A stretch of DNA of 64,000 nt from Streptomyces sp. NBC_00557 (GTDB lineage Bacteria; Actinomycetota; Actinomycetes; Streptomycetales; Streptomycetaceae), in contig NZ_CP107796.1 of the NCBI RefSeq assembly GCF_036345995.1, forward strand, positions 7,316,001-7,380,000, given 5' to 3'. Both the position numbers and the translations under genes were made by a program. Below are positions 34,174 to 41,831 of the stretch, piece by piece (position 1 is the first letter of the stretch; each line of letters starts with the position of its first letter). The notes under the pieces were generated by a model. That model was not told where the DNA came from and did no database searches. It saw only the letters and a list, made by a program, of their open reading frames with translations.

Positions 34174-34440
34174 CTTACCGGCATTATCGAATCCGACGGT
34201 CGAGGGGACGGCGGTGGCGGCCGGCGCGGGCTTCACCGTACTGCCCCGCTATCCGTGCGCGGACGACCTGGCCTCGGGCGTTCTCGTCCCGGTGCTCGAG
34301 CCCGAGGACCCGCCGATCAACACCGGCTACCTGGTCCAGCGGCCGGGGGTCCCGGACAACCCGGACGTGATCCGCGTCCGCGACCACCCGCTGCGCACGG
34401 TCCGCAGCCAGCCCGGATCACGGCGGACGGTCCCGGCCCG
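34174..34440 (+). pseudogene. C-terminal remnant of a LysR-type regulator
   Basis: VAAGAGFTVLPRYPCADDLA, SGVLVPVLEPEDPPINTGYL, VQRPGVPDNPDVIRVRDH: the end of a LysR substrate-binding domain (last 75 or so residues). No HTH part or start is present. The tail overlaps the 3' end of the minus-strand gene 34418-35089. Confidence 0.75.
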
Positions 34441-35089
34441 TCCCGGCGCCCCGGTCCTTCTCGCTGTCCGCGCCCCTCTCGGTGTTCCCGCTCCTTCCGG
34501 TGCCCGCGCCCTTTCGGGTGTCCGCGTCCCTCCCGATGCCCGGTCCCTTCCCCGTGCCCGGGTCCGTGCCCCGATCCGGACCCGTGCCCCGATCCGGGCC
34601 CGCGCGCCGGTCCTGCCCCGTGCCCTGGTCGTTCCCGGTGCCCGAAGGCAAGCTGGGACGTGCGCTGCCCCCGGGGAGTTCCTGTGCCACCGGAACCGGC
34701 TGCCGGTACCGCGTGGAGGTGTCGATGTGCGGCGCGGCCCGGTCCAGGGCGCGGGCCGTGGCCCTCGCCTCGTCCATGTCCGGCACGGACACGGCGACGA
34801 AGCGGAAGGGGGCGGAGGGCCGCAGTTCGACGCACACCACGGGTCTGCCCGCCCGCAGGGCCACGAAGTCCGTCCCGCCGGGATGACCGCGTGTCCCGAC
34901 CGACCGGCCGCCGGGCACCCAGACGCCGCGCCGCGGGACTCCGCGCAGGGCGCGCCACCACTCGGACTCGGCCGTCACCCGGCACACCTCCGCCAGCGCC
35001 ACCCGCACCCCGCCGCGGCGTGCGGCCGCCCGCTCCCACCAGGACAGCCGTACGACCAGGTCGTCCCCGTCGACGCGCATCCGTGCCAT
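34418..35089 (-). CDS. Hypothetical protein with PH-like head and low-complexity Gly/Thr/Arg/Asp tail
   Basis: 223 aa. The first 130 residues (MARMRVDGDDLVVRLSWWER, LAEVCRVTAESEWWRALRGV, GTDFVALRAGRPVVCVELRP, FRFVAVSVPDMDEARATARA) look like a small beta domain of a kind often seen in Streptomyces, of unknown function. From about residue 145 the chain becomes degenerate repeats of Gly-Thr-Gly-x-Asp-Arg type. The tail runs over the remnant of a LysR gene on the other strand, so the original stop was probably lost and the tail is secondary. Ribosome binding site GGAGGAGAT before the ATG. Confidence 0.7.
   Translation of the reverse strand: MARMRVDGDDLVVRLSWWERAAARRGGVRVALAEVCRVTAESEWWRALRGVPRRGVWVPGGRSVGTRGHPGGTDFVALRAGRPVVCVELRPSAPFRFVAVSVPDMDEARATARALDRAAPHIDTSTRYRQPVPVAQELPGGSARPSLPSGTGNDQGTGQDRRAGPDRGTGPDRGTDPGTGKGPGIGRDADTRKGAGTGRSGNTERGADSEKDRGAGTGRDRPP
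34470..34640. repeat. Degenerate tandem repeats in the tail of the 34418-35089 gene
   Basis: Imperfect short repeats of CCGATCCGGACCCGTGCC type and TCCCGGTGCCC type; they encode the low-complexity tail on the minus strand. Confidence 0.5.
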
Positions 35090-35144
35090 CGCCCATCTCC
35101 TCCGATCACCACGCCCCGCACCTTCCGCCGGCCGCCCGATCCCC

Positions 35145-35170
35145 GTGTCGTGCCGGCACTGCCCGGGTAC
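35145..35170 (+). promoter_or_regulatory. Sigma-B-type promoter upstream of the phosphoribosyltransferase-rtcB pair
   Basis: GTGT (35145-35148), 16 nt, GGGTAC (35165-35170) followed by C. It lies 126 nt before the phosphoribosyltransferase start, leaving a leader in which a 24-codon frame (35200) follows GGAGG. Confidence 0.5.
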
Positions 35171-35295
35171 CCGGGCGGGACGCCGGAGGCAGGTGTGCCA
35201 TGCCCGCCGGACCGGACGACCGGCGGGGCGTCGCTGGGCGAGGCCGCCGATCCGGAGGCACGGCCCGCCGGTGACGTGGAAGGAGCGGACGGGAC

Positions 35296-35937
35296 ATGCG
35301 GTTTCATGATCGTGTCCATGCCGGGCGGGAGCTGGCCGAACGGCTGCGCATCCGGCAGGAGGCCGGGGCGCTGACCCATCCGGTCGTGCTGGCCCTGCCG
35401 CGCGGCGGGGTGACGGTGGCCCGCGAGGTCGCGCGGGCGCTGGAGGCGCCGCTCGACGTGCTGGTCGCGCGCAAGATCGGGGCGCCGTTCCAGGAGGAGC
35501 TGGGCGTCGGCGCGCTCGCGGGGGACGATCCTCCGCTGTTCGACAAGCGGACCCTCGACGAGTTCGGCCTGAGCGAGGAGGACCTGGCCGACGTGGTGGA
35601 GCGGGAGCGGGCGGAGCTGCGCCGCCGGGAGGAGCGGTACCGGCAGGGCCGTCCCGCGCCCGAGCTGCGGGACCGCACCGTGATCCTGGTGGACGACGGG
35701 GTGGCCACCGGGGCGACCGCGCGGGCGGCGCTGCGCTGGCTGCGCCGGCAGTCGCCGGAGCGGGTGGTGCTGGCGGCGCCGGTGTGCTCGCCGCAGGCGG
35801 CCGAACTGCTGCGCGGCGAGGCCGACGAGGTGCTGTGCCTGCAGCGGCCCGCCGTCTTCCTGGCCGTGGGAGAGTGGTACGAGAACTTCGAGCAGCTGAC
35901 GGACGACGACGTGCTCGCCGCGCTGCACGGACAGTGA
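35296..35937 (+). CDS. Phosphoribosyltransferase-family protein
   Basis: 213 aa. Type I PRTase fold: VVLALPRGGVTVAREVARAL, VLVARKIGAPFQEELGVGAL, and the PRPP loop VILVDDGVATGATARAALRW, with the paired acidic residues. A long charged insertion (SEEDLADVVERERAELRRRE) lies in the hood. Proteins of this subgroup are often found in stress islands and their substrate is unknown; it is not a standard purine or pyrimidine enzyme. 36 nt upstream of rtcB, likely one transcript. GGAAGGAGC precedes the ATG. Confidence 0.88.
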   Translation: MRFHDRVHAGRELAERLRIRQEAGALTHPVVLALPRGGVTVAREVARALEAPLDVLVARKIGAPFQEELGVGALAGDDPPLFDKRTLDEFGLSEEDLADVVERERAELRRREERYRQGRPAPELRDRTVILVDDGVATGATARAALRWLRRQSPERVVLAAPVCSPQAAELLRGEADEVLCLQRPAVFLAVGEWYENFEQLTDDDVLAALHGQ

Positions 35938-35973
35938 CCCGGGGCGCGCCGCCGAGCCGGAGCGGAGGCCGCG

Positions 35974-37386
35974 ATGGAGTTGGTCGAGGAACGTTCCTTC
36001 CGCTACCGCATCGAGCCGCGGGCGGACATGCGCGTGCCCGGGGTCGTGTTCGCCTCCCGGGAACTCCTCGCGGACGCCGAGCAGTCCCTGGAGCAGGTCG
36101 CGCACGTCGCCACGCTGCCCGGCATCGTCACCGCCTCGTACGCCATGCCGGACATCCACTGGGGGTACGGCTTTCCCATCGGCGGGGTCGCCGCCACCGA
36201 CGTGGCCGACGGCGGGGTGGTCTCGCCGGGCGGCGTCGGCTTCGACATCTCCTGCGGGGTGCGGCTGCTGGCCGCCGACTGCGACGGCGACACCTTCCGG
36301 CCCGCGCTGACCGCGGTGATGGACGGCCTGGACCGGGCCATACCCCGCGGGGCCGGGCCCGGGGGCGTCTGGCACCTCGGCGGTCCACGGGAGCTGGAGC
36401 GGCTGCTGGCCGGCGGCTCCCGGTACGCCGTGGAGCAGGGCCACGGCGAGGAACGCGACCTGCTGCGCTGCGAGGACGGCGGCGCGGTCGCCGACGCGGA
36501 CGTGACACAGGTCGGACAGCGGGCCCGGGAGCGGGGCCTCGGCCAGGTCGGCAGCCTGGGATCCGCCAACCACTTCCTGGAGGTGCAGCAGGTCGCCGAG
36601 GTGTACGACGAGCAGGCCGCGGCCCGCTTCGGGATCGCACCGGGCCAGGTGTGCGTGATGATCCACTGCGGTTCGCGCGGCCTCGGCCACCAGATCTGCA
36701 CCGACCATGTGCGCCTGATGGACCGTGCGATGGCCCGGTACGGCATCACCGTGCCCGACCGGCAGCTGGCCTGCACGCCGGTCGACTCCCCCGAGGGGCA
36801 GGCCTACCTCGGGGCCATGGCCGCGGCCGCCAACTACGGCCGGGCGAACCGGCAGCTGCTGTCCGACGCGGCGCGCGGCGTGTTCCGGCGCGCCGCCGGC
36901 GCCCGGCTGTCGCTGGTGTACGACGTCTCCCACAACCTCGCCAAGATCGAGACGCACCCGGTGGACGGCCGTCGCCGGCGCCTGTGCGTGCACCGCAAGG
37001 GCGCCACCCGCGCCTTCCCGCCCGGGCACCCCGAACTGCCCGACGACATCAGGGAGTTCGGCCAGCCGGTGCTGATCCCCGGCACGCTCGGGACAGCGTC
37101 GTACGTGCTGGCCGGGGTGCCCGGCGGCGACGCCTTCCACTCCACCTGCCACGGCGCGGGCCGCACCATGAGCCGCCACCAGGCCGCCCGTTCCGTCACC
37201 GGCAGCGAGCTGCGGGCACGGCTGCGCCGGGCGGGCATCGCCGCCCGCCCGAAGTCCTGGCGCGGCCTGACGGAGGAGACCCCCGAGGCGTACAAGGACG
37301 TCGACGCCGTGGTCGGCGCGAGCGAGGGCGCGGGGCTGTGCCGGAAGGTCGCACGGCTGGTGCCGCTCGGAGTGGTGAAGGGGTGA
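35974..37386 (+). CDS. rtcB: RtcB-family RNA ligase
   Basis: 470 aa, normal length. Signature segments: [36 protein letters not shown] with Mn-binding Asp and Cys, [25 protein letters not shown], and [17 protein letters not shown] with the histidine that takes GMP. It joins 2',3'-cyclic-phosphate and 5'-OH RNA ends using GTP. Convergent with an archease gene that begins 20 nt beyond its end; archease is its known activator. Preceded by the phosphoribosyltransferase gene and a sigma-B-type promoter. Confidence 0.95.
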   Translation: MELVEERSFRYRIEPRADMRVPGVVFASRELLADAEQSLEQVAHVATLPGIVTASYAMPDIHWGYGFPIGGVAATDVADGGVVSPGGVGFDISCGVRLLAADCDGDTFRPALTAVMDGLDRAIPRGAGPGGVWHLGGPRELERLLAGGSRYAVEQGHGEERDLLRCEDGGAVADADVTQVGQRARERGLGQVGSLGSANHFLEVQQVAEVYDEQAAARFGIAPGQVCVMIHCGSRGLGHQICTDHVRLMDRAMARYGITVPDRQLACTPVDSPEGQAYLGAMAAAANYGRANRQLLSDAARGVFRRAAGARLSLVYDVSHNLAKIETHPVDGRRRRLCVHRKGATRAFPPGHPELPDDIREFGQPVLIPGTLGTASYVLAGVPGGDAFHSTCHGAGRTMSRHQAARSVTGSELRARLRRAGIAARPKSWRGLTEETPEAYKDVDAVVGASEGAGLCRKVARLVPLGVVKG

Positions 37387-37405
37387 CGCGGGCGCCTGCG
37401 GGCGG

Positions 37406-37864
37406 TCACACGTCCACGATCACCGAGCAGGACCAGCCGTACGCGTCCGGGCCGATGTGCAGCTCCTGCCAGGAGACGCCCTTGGGCACCGCACCGACGA
37501 TGGGGACGTCCGCGAGGCCGGCGAGCGACAGCCGTACCTCCAGGGCCCCGTCGTCGGCGGGCTCCACCTCCACGTCGACGGGGATCCGGCCGGACACCTC
37601 CAGCCGGTAGACCACCTCGTCGAGCAGCGCCACCAGCAGGTCCGCGTCGTCGCCGGGAGCGAGACGGAGCCGTTCCATCGTCGTGGGGTGCGCGTGCGAC
37701 ACGTCCGCGAAGGCCTCGACCATGGCGCGTACGGCCTCGGTGAGGCAGCGCTCCCGGGTGGTGCCCCACGCCTGCAGACGCGTGTCCGCCGTGTGCGGCA
37801 TCGTGCGGTGGCCGTTGTCGCCCTCGCGCCGTGCGCGCAGCTCGTCGCTGATGTCACCGACCAT
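37406..37864 (-). CDS. Archease (RtcB cofactor)
   Basis: 152 aa from the ATG at 37864. Archease hallmarks: TMPHTADTRLQAWGTTRERC with the metal-binding Asp, ALLDEVVYRLEVSGRIPVDV, and the C-terminal ELHIGPDAYGWSCSVIVDV. In other organisms it speeds guanylylation and turnover of RtcB. Here it is tail-to-tail with rtcB rather than cotranscribed. A GGGTAC box with GCGT 15 nt upstream lies about 150 nt before the start. The first 20 residues (MVGDISDELRARREGD) are an extension relative to the family, so a later start is possible. Confidence 0.93.
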   Translation of the reverse strand: MVGDISDELRARREGDNGHRTMPHTADTRLQAWGTTRERCLTEAVRAMVEAFADVSHAHPTTMERLRLAPGDDADLLVALLDEVVYRLEVSGRIPVDVEVEPADDGALEVRLSLAGLADVPIVGAVPKGVSWQELHIGPDAYGWSCSVIVDV

Positions 37865-38169
37865 GGCTGCCGTGATCCCTTCTCCGAGCCCTCGTCTCGA
37901 TTGTCCCGCCGGGGGCGGCGCGGCGCCGACCGAGTCCGCGTGCACCGGGGCTGCCCGCACCGTGCCGGGCTGCGCGGCGCGACCGTACGCCTCACTCTCC
38001 CGGATCCGGAGGTACCCGATGACCCGGCGGATACGCGAGGCGATGCCGCCCGGCGCGGTGGCGCCGGAACGGATGACCTCGGCGGAACGGGCCGCGCTCC
38101 TCGTGCGCGGGCAACGGGCATCGGCGTCGTCGGCCAGGACGTCCGGGGGACAGGCCGCGGCGTCCTGCG
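37865..38169. other. Intergenic, no gene seen
   Basis: About 300 bp upstream of archease. Contains a sigma-B-like box at 38012-38036. The long minus frame crossing it joins the chitinase remnant to archease only by the absence of stops. Confidence 0.4.
38012..38036 (-). promoter_or_regulatory. Possible sigma-B-type promoter of the archease gene
   Basis: Minus strand: GCGT (38036-38033), 15 nt, GGGTAC (38017-38012) then C. Confidence 0.4.
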
Positions 38170-38434
38170 GCCTGTCGCTCCTGCCGTGCCCGCGGAAATC
38201 CGGCATCTGGGTGCAGCCCTCGCCGAGCACGAACGCCGCGGTGGAGGCCTTCAGGCGGTGTCCGGTGACAGCGGTCTCGAGGAGGCCTACCTGGCCGTTG
38301 GACATGTCGACATAGGGGGCCACGGAGTAGACGCTGCTCGGCGCGGCGCTGCCGGAGGCCGCCAGGGCGGCGACGGCGCCGGTGACGGCGAGCGCGAGCG
38401 CGCATGCGGAAGCCGCAAATCTTGCCAGGTGCAT
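38170..38434 (-). pseudogene. N-terminal remnant of a secreted chitinase-like protein
   Basis: The ATG at 38434 follows GGGAGGGG. Signal peptide (MHLARFAASACALALAVTGA, then VAALAASGSAAP), followed by YSVAPYVDMSNGQVGLLETA and STAAFVLGEGC, the start of a GH18-type Streptomyces chitinase catalytic domain. After about 75 residues the reading changes to an unrelated piece (FRGHGRSDRP, alpha/beta-hydrolase-like), so the enzyme is lost. Confidence 0.65.
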
Positions 38435-38682
38435 GACAGCACCCCTCCCGGGGATGCCTCGGGCCTGGAGGGGGGGCCTGAGGTTGGTACATGCCAAAGT
38501 GCCGGTGTGCGCTCCGTCAAGAGGACTAGACCAAGTTGGGGGCAGCCCGGATGTCCGCCGCCCAGAGGGAAGGGGGCGTCACGGCGGCCCTTCGTTGAGC
38601 GCGCGCGGGGCGTATTAGGCTGGGTGACCGTCCGGCCGGCACGTCGACGACCGGGCCGGGACCGAGCTTCAGGGAGTGACCG

Positions 38683-39204
38683 ATGACCGTGGGAACCGAG
38701 CGGGCCGTCCTGGCGGGCGGTTGTTTCTGGGGCATGCAGGATCTGATCCGCAAGCAGCCGGGCGTGGTGTCCACCCGTGTCGGCTACAGCGGCGGCGACA
38801 CCCCGAACGCCACCTACCGCAACCACGGCGACCACGCCGAGGCCGTCGAGATCCTCTTCGACCCCGCGGTCACCAGCTACCGGGACATCCTGGAGTTCTT
38901 CTTCCAGATCCACGACCCGACCACGAAGGACCGCCAGGGCAACGACATCGGGCGCAGCTACCGGTCCGCCATCTTCTACGCCGACGAGGAACAGCACCGC
39001 ATCGCCGTGGACACGATCGCGGACGTCGAGGCCAGCGGCCTGTGGCCGGGGAAGGTGGTCACCGAGGTCGAGCCGCTCGGCGACTTCTGGGAGGCGGAAC
39101 CCGAGCACCAGGACTACCTGGAGCGCTACCCCAACGGCTACACCTGCCACTTCCCCCGGCCGAACTGGAAGCTGCCGCGCCGGCAGTCGGCCACGACGGA
39201 CTGA
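38683..39204 (+). CDS. msrA: Peptide-methionine (S)-S-oxide reductase
   Basis: 173 aa. Active-site [17 protein letters not shown] with the catalytic Cys, [20 protein letters not shown], and [18 protein letters not shown]; the end is [13 protein letters not shown]. It repairs oxidised methionine using thioredoxin. Ribosome binding site GGGAGTGACCG upstream. Fits the oxidative-stress theme of this block. Confidence 0.95.
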   Translation: MTVGTERAVLAGGCFWGMQDLIRKQPGVVSTRVGYSGGDTPNATYRNHGDHAEAVEILFDPAVTSYRDILEFFFQIHDPTTKDRQGNDIGRSYRSAIFYADEEQHRIAVDTIADVEASGLWPGKVVTEVEPLGDFWEAEPEHQDYLERYPNGYTCHFPRPNWKLPRRQSATTD

Positions 39205-39266
39205 GCGGCGCCGGGCCGCGTCCCCAGCGCCGGGCGGACCCGCCCGCGCACCTCACTCACCCGGTC

Positions 39267-40340
39267 TCACGACAGCCGGTGCGCGTCCTCGGGCGCCGGC
39301 GGCAGGGCGAGGTGGGCCAGGTCGCCCGGCGGGGGACTGGTGACCGGCCACAGGGGAGCGGCCTCCCCGTCGGCGAGCGCGGCGGGTGCGTCGGTGAGGT
39401 TCATGCGCTCGCGCAGCCTGCCGTAGAAGTCGGTCGGTCCCAGCCGGACCGCCCTCAGCCGGCGCGGCGCCGCGTACACGCCGATCCAGTCACCGGGGCT
39501 CAGCACCCCGCGCAGCTGGCCGTCGATGCTCACGGCCGCCTGGCCGGAGCGCGGCAGGACGCGCAGCGCGACGGGCTCGTCCGGGGCGGCCACGACCGAG
39601 CGGTTGAACACCATGTGGGGGGCGACCGGCGTGAACACCAGGCCTTCGGCGCGCGGTGAGACCACCGGGCCGCCGGCGGCGAAGCTGTAGGCGGTGGAGC
39701 CGGTCGGCGTGGCCACGAGCAGCGCGTCGGCGGAGTAGGAGGCCAGGAGCCGGCCGGCCAGATAGACGGCGACCGACACCTGCCGGTCCCGGGCGAGCTT
39801 CTCCACGACGACGTCGTTCAGCGCGGTGACGTTCAGCGCGACGCCCCAGTTGTCGCCCACCTCGCACTCCGACCGCACCCGCGGCGGCGGCAGCATCGGC
39901 CCGCGGCCGTACCGCAGCAGCGCCTCCATCTGCGCGGGCACCTCCAGCCGGCAGGACGCCCGCATGGTGAGGAGCATCCGGCTCTCGACGGTGATCCGCT
40001 CCTCGCGCACCGCGTTCAGGGCCGCACGCACCGCCGGCGCCGGGACCTCGGTGAGGAAGCCGACGCGTCCGAGGTCCACGCCGAGGACCATGGCGTCGTT
40101 CTCGGCCGCCAGCCGGGCGCCGCGCAGGAAGGTGCCGTCGCCGCCGAGAGTGACGATGAGATCGGGGTCGCCCGCCGCGTCGACCTCCTCCCGCGCGCTG
40201 TGCCGCGCTCCCTCCTGCCACACGTCGATGTCGGCGCACCCCACGGCGTGCTCCGCGCACCACTCGCGCACCGCCTGCGCGGCGGCCACGGCCTCGGCAC
40301 GCCCGCCGTGCACCACCAGACCGACACGGTTCACCGCCAT
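39267..40340 (-). CDS. nadK: NAD(+)/NADH kinase
   Basis: 357 aa from the ATG at 40340. DLIVTLGGDGTFLRGARLAA carries the GGDG nucleotide motif; GVDLGRVGFLTEV, NDVVVEKLA, ATPTGSTAYSFAAGGPVV and FTPVAPHMVFNRSVV follow in the usual order. It phosphorylates NAD to NADP. About 50-60 residues at the C-terminus extend beyond the typical 300-aa enzyme and look disordered. Possibly a second, stress-related copy, as the usual actinobacterial gene lies beside recN. Confidence 0.93.
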   Translation of the reverse strand: MAVNRVGLVVHGGRAEAVAAAQAVREWCAEHAVGCADIDVWQEGARHSAREEVDAAGDPDLIVTLGGDGTFLRGARLAAENDAMVLGVDLGRVGFLTEVPAPAVRAALNAVREERITVESRMLLTMRASCRLEVPAQMEALLRYGRGPMLPPPRVRSECEVGDNWGVALNVTALNDVVVEKLARDRQVSVAVYLAGRLLASYSADALLVATPTGSTAYSFAAGGPVVSPRAEGLVFTPVAPHMVFNRSVVAAPDEPVALRVLPRSGQAAVSIDGQLRGVLSPGDWIGVYAAPRRLRAVRLGPTDFYGRLRERMNLTDAPAALADGEAAPLWPVTSPPPGDLAHLALPPAPEDAHRLS

Positions 40341-40555
40341 GACCGCCTCCGCACCGTCGTACGTCCGCCTCACTGCCGACCCGCCCCCGTTCGCCATCCT
40401 CACCGCGGATCGCTGCCGGCGCGACACGCGCCACGCCCGCGGGACGCGGCCGCCCGGCCCGGCGCCTGGCGGTGCCGGACGTACGGTCCTGTGTCGTCCG
40501 CACGACGGCCGGGCGGCACCGACCGTGTACGGCCCGGCGGTACCGCACGCACCGA

Positions 40556-40762
40556 TCAGCCAGGCCACCGGCCGGACGGCTCCCCGGTGTCCGCCGTCCG
40601 GGAGCCCGGTGTGCGGCTGAAGGCGCGGCGGTGGACGTCGATGAACGCGCTGGCCGACGACCAGCCGCACCGGTGCGCCACGGTCGTCACCGGCGTGCCT
40701 TCCGCCAGCAGGACCAGCGCGCGGTGCAGCCGCAGCTGGGTGCGCCACTGCGGGAACGTCAT
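40556..40762 (-). pseudogene. AraC-type regulator fragment (second HTH only)
   Basis: TFPQWRTQLRLHRALVLLAE then GTPVTTVAHRCGWSSASAFI and DVHRRAFSRTPG: the last helix-turn-helix of an AraC-family protein, normally preceded by about 200 residues that are not present upstream. The ATG at 40762 is therefore an internal Met. Remnant. Confidence 0.7.
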
Positions 40763-40867
40763 GACCGCTCATCCACCCGGCGCCGGTGACCGACGGCGAC
40801 GGAGAAACGGCCGCGGACGCGTGAAGGCCGGGGCGGGCAGCCCCGGCCTTCTCTCACCGGTGTGCGG

Positions 40868-41062
40868 TCATTCGTTCTGGAAGATGGCCTTGCTCACCTC
40901 GGCCGGGTTCTGGAACTCCTTCTTCCCGAGGTGCGAGATCCGCTCGGTGATCTCCTTGGGCGCGTGGTTGTCCTGCGCGACTTTCTCGAGCTGCTCCCGG
41001 TTGGCCGGGTACTCCGCGCCGGACAGGGCTTTCTGCAGATCGGGGGGGCTGATACCCGCCAT
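40868..41062 (-). CDS. DUF2795 domain protein, short form
   Basis: 64 aa from the ATG at 41062 with GGAGGAACC upstream. Whole chain is the DUF2795 domain: SPPDLQKALSGAEYPANREQ, LEKVAQDNHAPKEITERISH, KKEFQNPAEVSKAI. Small basic helical protein of unknown function. Divergent from a pair that includes a second, longer DUF2795 protein; a sigma-B-type promoter lies 70 nt upstream. Confidence 0.88.
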   Translation of the reverse strand: MAGISPPDLQKALSGAEYPANREQLEKVAQDNHAPKEITERISHLGKKEFQNPAEVSKAIFQNE

Positions 41063-41131
41063 GGTTCCTCCAGGCGGTGAGAAGGGCGGTGATTTCTCCC
41101 GCGCGCCGCATCCGGCGCCGGGACTGCCCAG

Positions 41132-41156
41132 GTACCCATCCCCGGGCCGCGGATTC
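41132..41156 (-). promoter_or_regulatory. Sigma-B-type promoter of the short DUF2795 gene
   Basis: Minus strand: GAAT (41156-41153), 15 nt, GGGTAC (41137-41132) then C. Confidence 0.55.
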
Positions 41157-41172
41157 ACGCATGCCGGCGGGT

Positions 41173-41198
41173 GATGGGACATCCGGCGGGGCGGGTAC
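41173..41198 (+). promoter_or_regulatory. Sigma-B-like box upstream of the acidic 48-aa protein
   Basis: GGGTAC at 41193-41198 followed by CC. The -35 is imperfect (a GAT with 17 nt spacing). It stands back-to-back with the minus-strand box at 41132-41156. Confidence 0.4.
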
Positions 41199-41239
41199 CC
41201 GGGGCTTCGGAAACAGACCGGACGCGTCCGGGAGGCCCC

Positions 41240-41386
41240 ATGAGCGACGACATGGCCACCCCGTCCAAGGCCGAGGGTGAGCGGGAGGCGGACGAGGCGG
41301 GCACCGAGGTGCCGCCCCGCACCACTCCGTCCCAGGCCGAGGGAGAGGACACCGGCGAACAGGACGTCGGCGACGGCGACGACTGA
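41240..41386 (+). CDS. Small acidic protein
   Basis: 48 aa; GGGAGG precedes the ATG. Sequence dominated by Glu, Asp, Gly and Thr (PSKAEGEREADEAG, QAEGEDTGEQDVGDGDD) with a repeated SKAEGE/SQAEGE unit. Likely disordered; function unknown. 10 nt upstream of the longer DUF2795 gene, hence probably one operon. Confidence 0.7.
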   Translation: MSDDMATPSKAEGEREADEAGTEVPPRTTPSQAEGEDTGEQDVGDGDD

Positions 41387-41396
41387 GGGAGGCAAG

Positions 41397-41720
41397 ATGA
41401 GCACGGCACACACCAGCGTCCCCGAGGTGCTGGCGGCAGTGAAGGACGTGTCGTACCCGGCCGACAAGGAACGCCTGGTCGAGGCAGCGCGCGAGGCGGG
41501 CGCGTCCGACGAGGTCCTCAAGGCCCTGCGGGGCATACCCGCCGAGCAGTACACGGGCCGCGAGGACGTCGCGAGGTCGGTGCGGGTGGACCCGGACTCC
41601 GACCTCGACCGCACCGCCGCGCAGCGCGCGGAACAGGCTCGCGAGGGAGGCAAGCCCGGCCTCTCCCAGCACCTGCGGGAGGAGCCGAAGACCCCCATCC
41701 AGGAGGAGTTCGACCGCTGA
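41397..41720 (+). CDS. DUF2795 domain protein, long form
   Basis: 107 aa; GGGAGGCAAG precedes the ATG. The DUF2795 core VPEVLAAVKDVSYPADKERL, VEAAREAGASDEVLKALRGI, QYTGREDVARSV is followed by a charged, probably disordered tail ending EEPKTPIQEEFDR. Function unknown. It faces a short DUF2795 gene across a divergent promoter region. Confidence 0.85.
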   Translation: MSTAHTSVPEVLAAVKDVSYPADKERLVEAAREAGASDEVLKALRGIPAEQYTGREDVARSVRVDPDSDLDRTAAQRAEQAREGGKPGLSQHLREEPKTPIQEEFDR

Positions 41721-41762
41721 ACCTCCCACGTCCGCCGGGCAGTTCCGTCACGGACCCCGTCC

Positions 41763-41791
41763 TTGACGCCCCTGGTGCCCCCGCCTAGCGT
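41763..41791 (+). promoter_or_regulatory. Vegetative-type promoter of the permease gene
   Basis: TTGACG (41763-41768), 17 nt, TAGCGT (41786-41791): a good HrdB-type match, 40 nt before the ATG at 41832. Confidence 0.6.
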
Positions 41792-41831
41792 GCTCGCACA
41801 CGTCCGCACAGGTAGGGCAGGTGGCGCGGCC

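Noticed and set aside
34975..37179. 734-codon minus-strand frame opposite the phosphoribosyltransferase and rtcB genes
   Set aside because: Shadow of two well-recognised plus-strand genes; no family resemblance.
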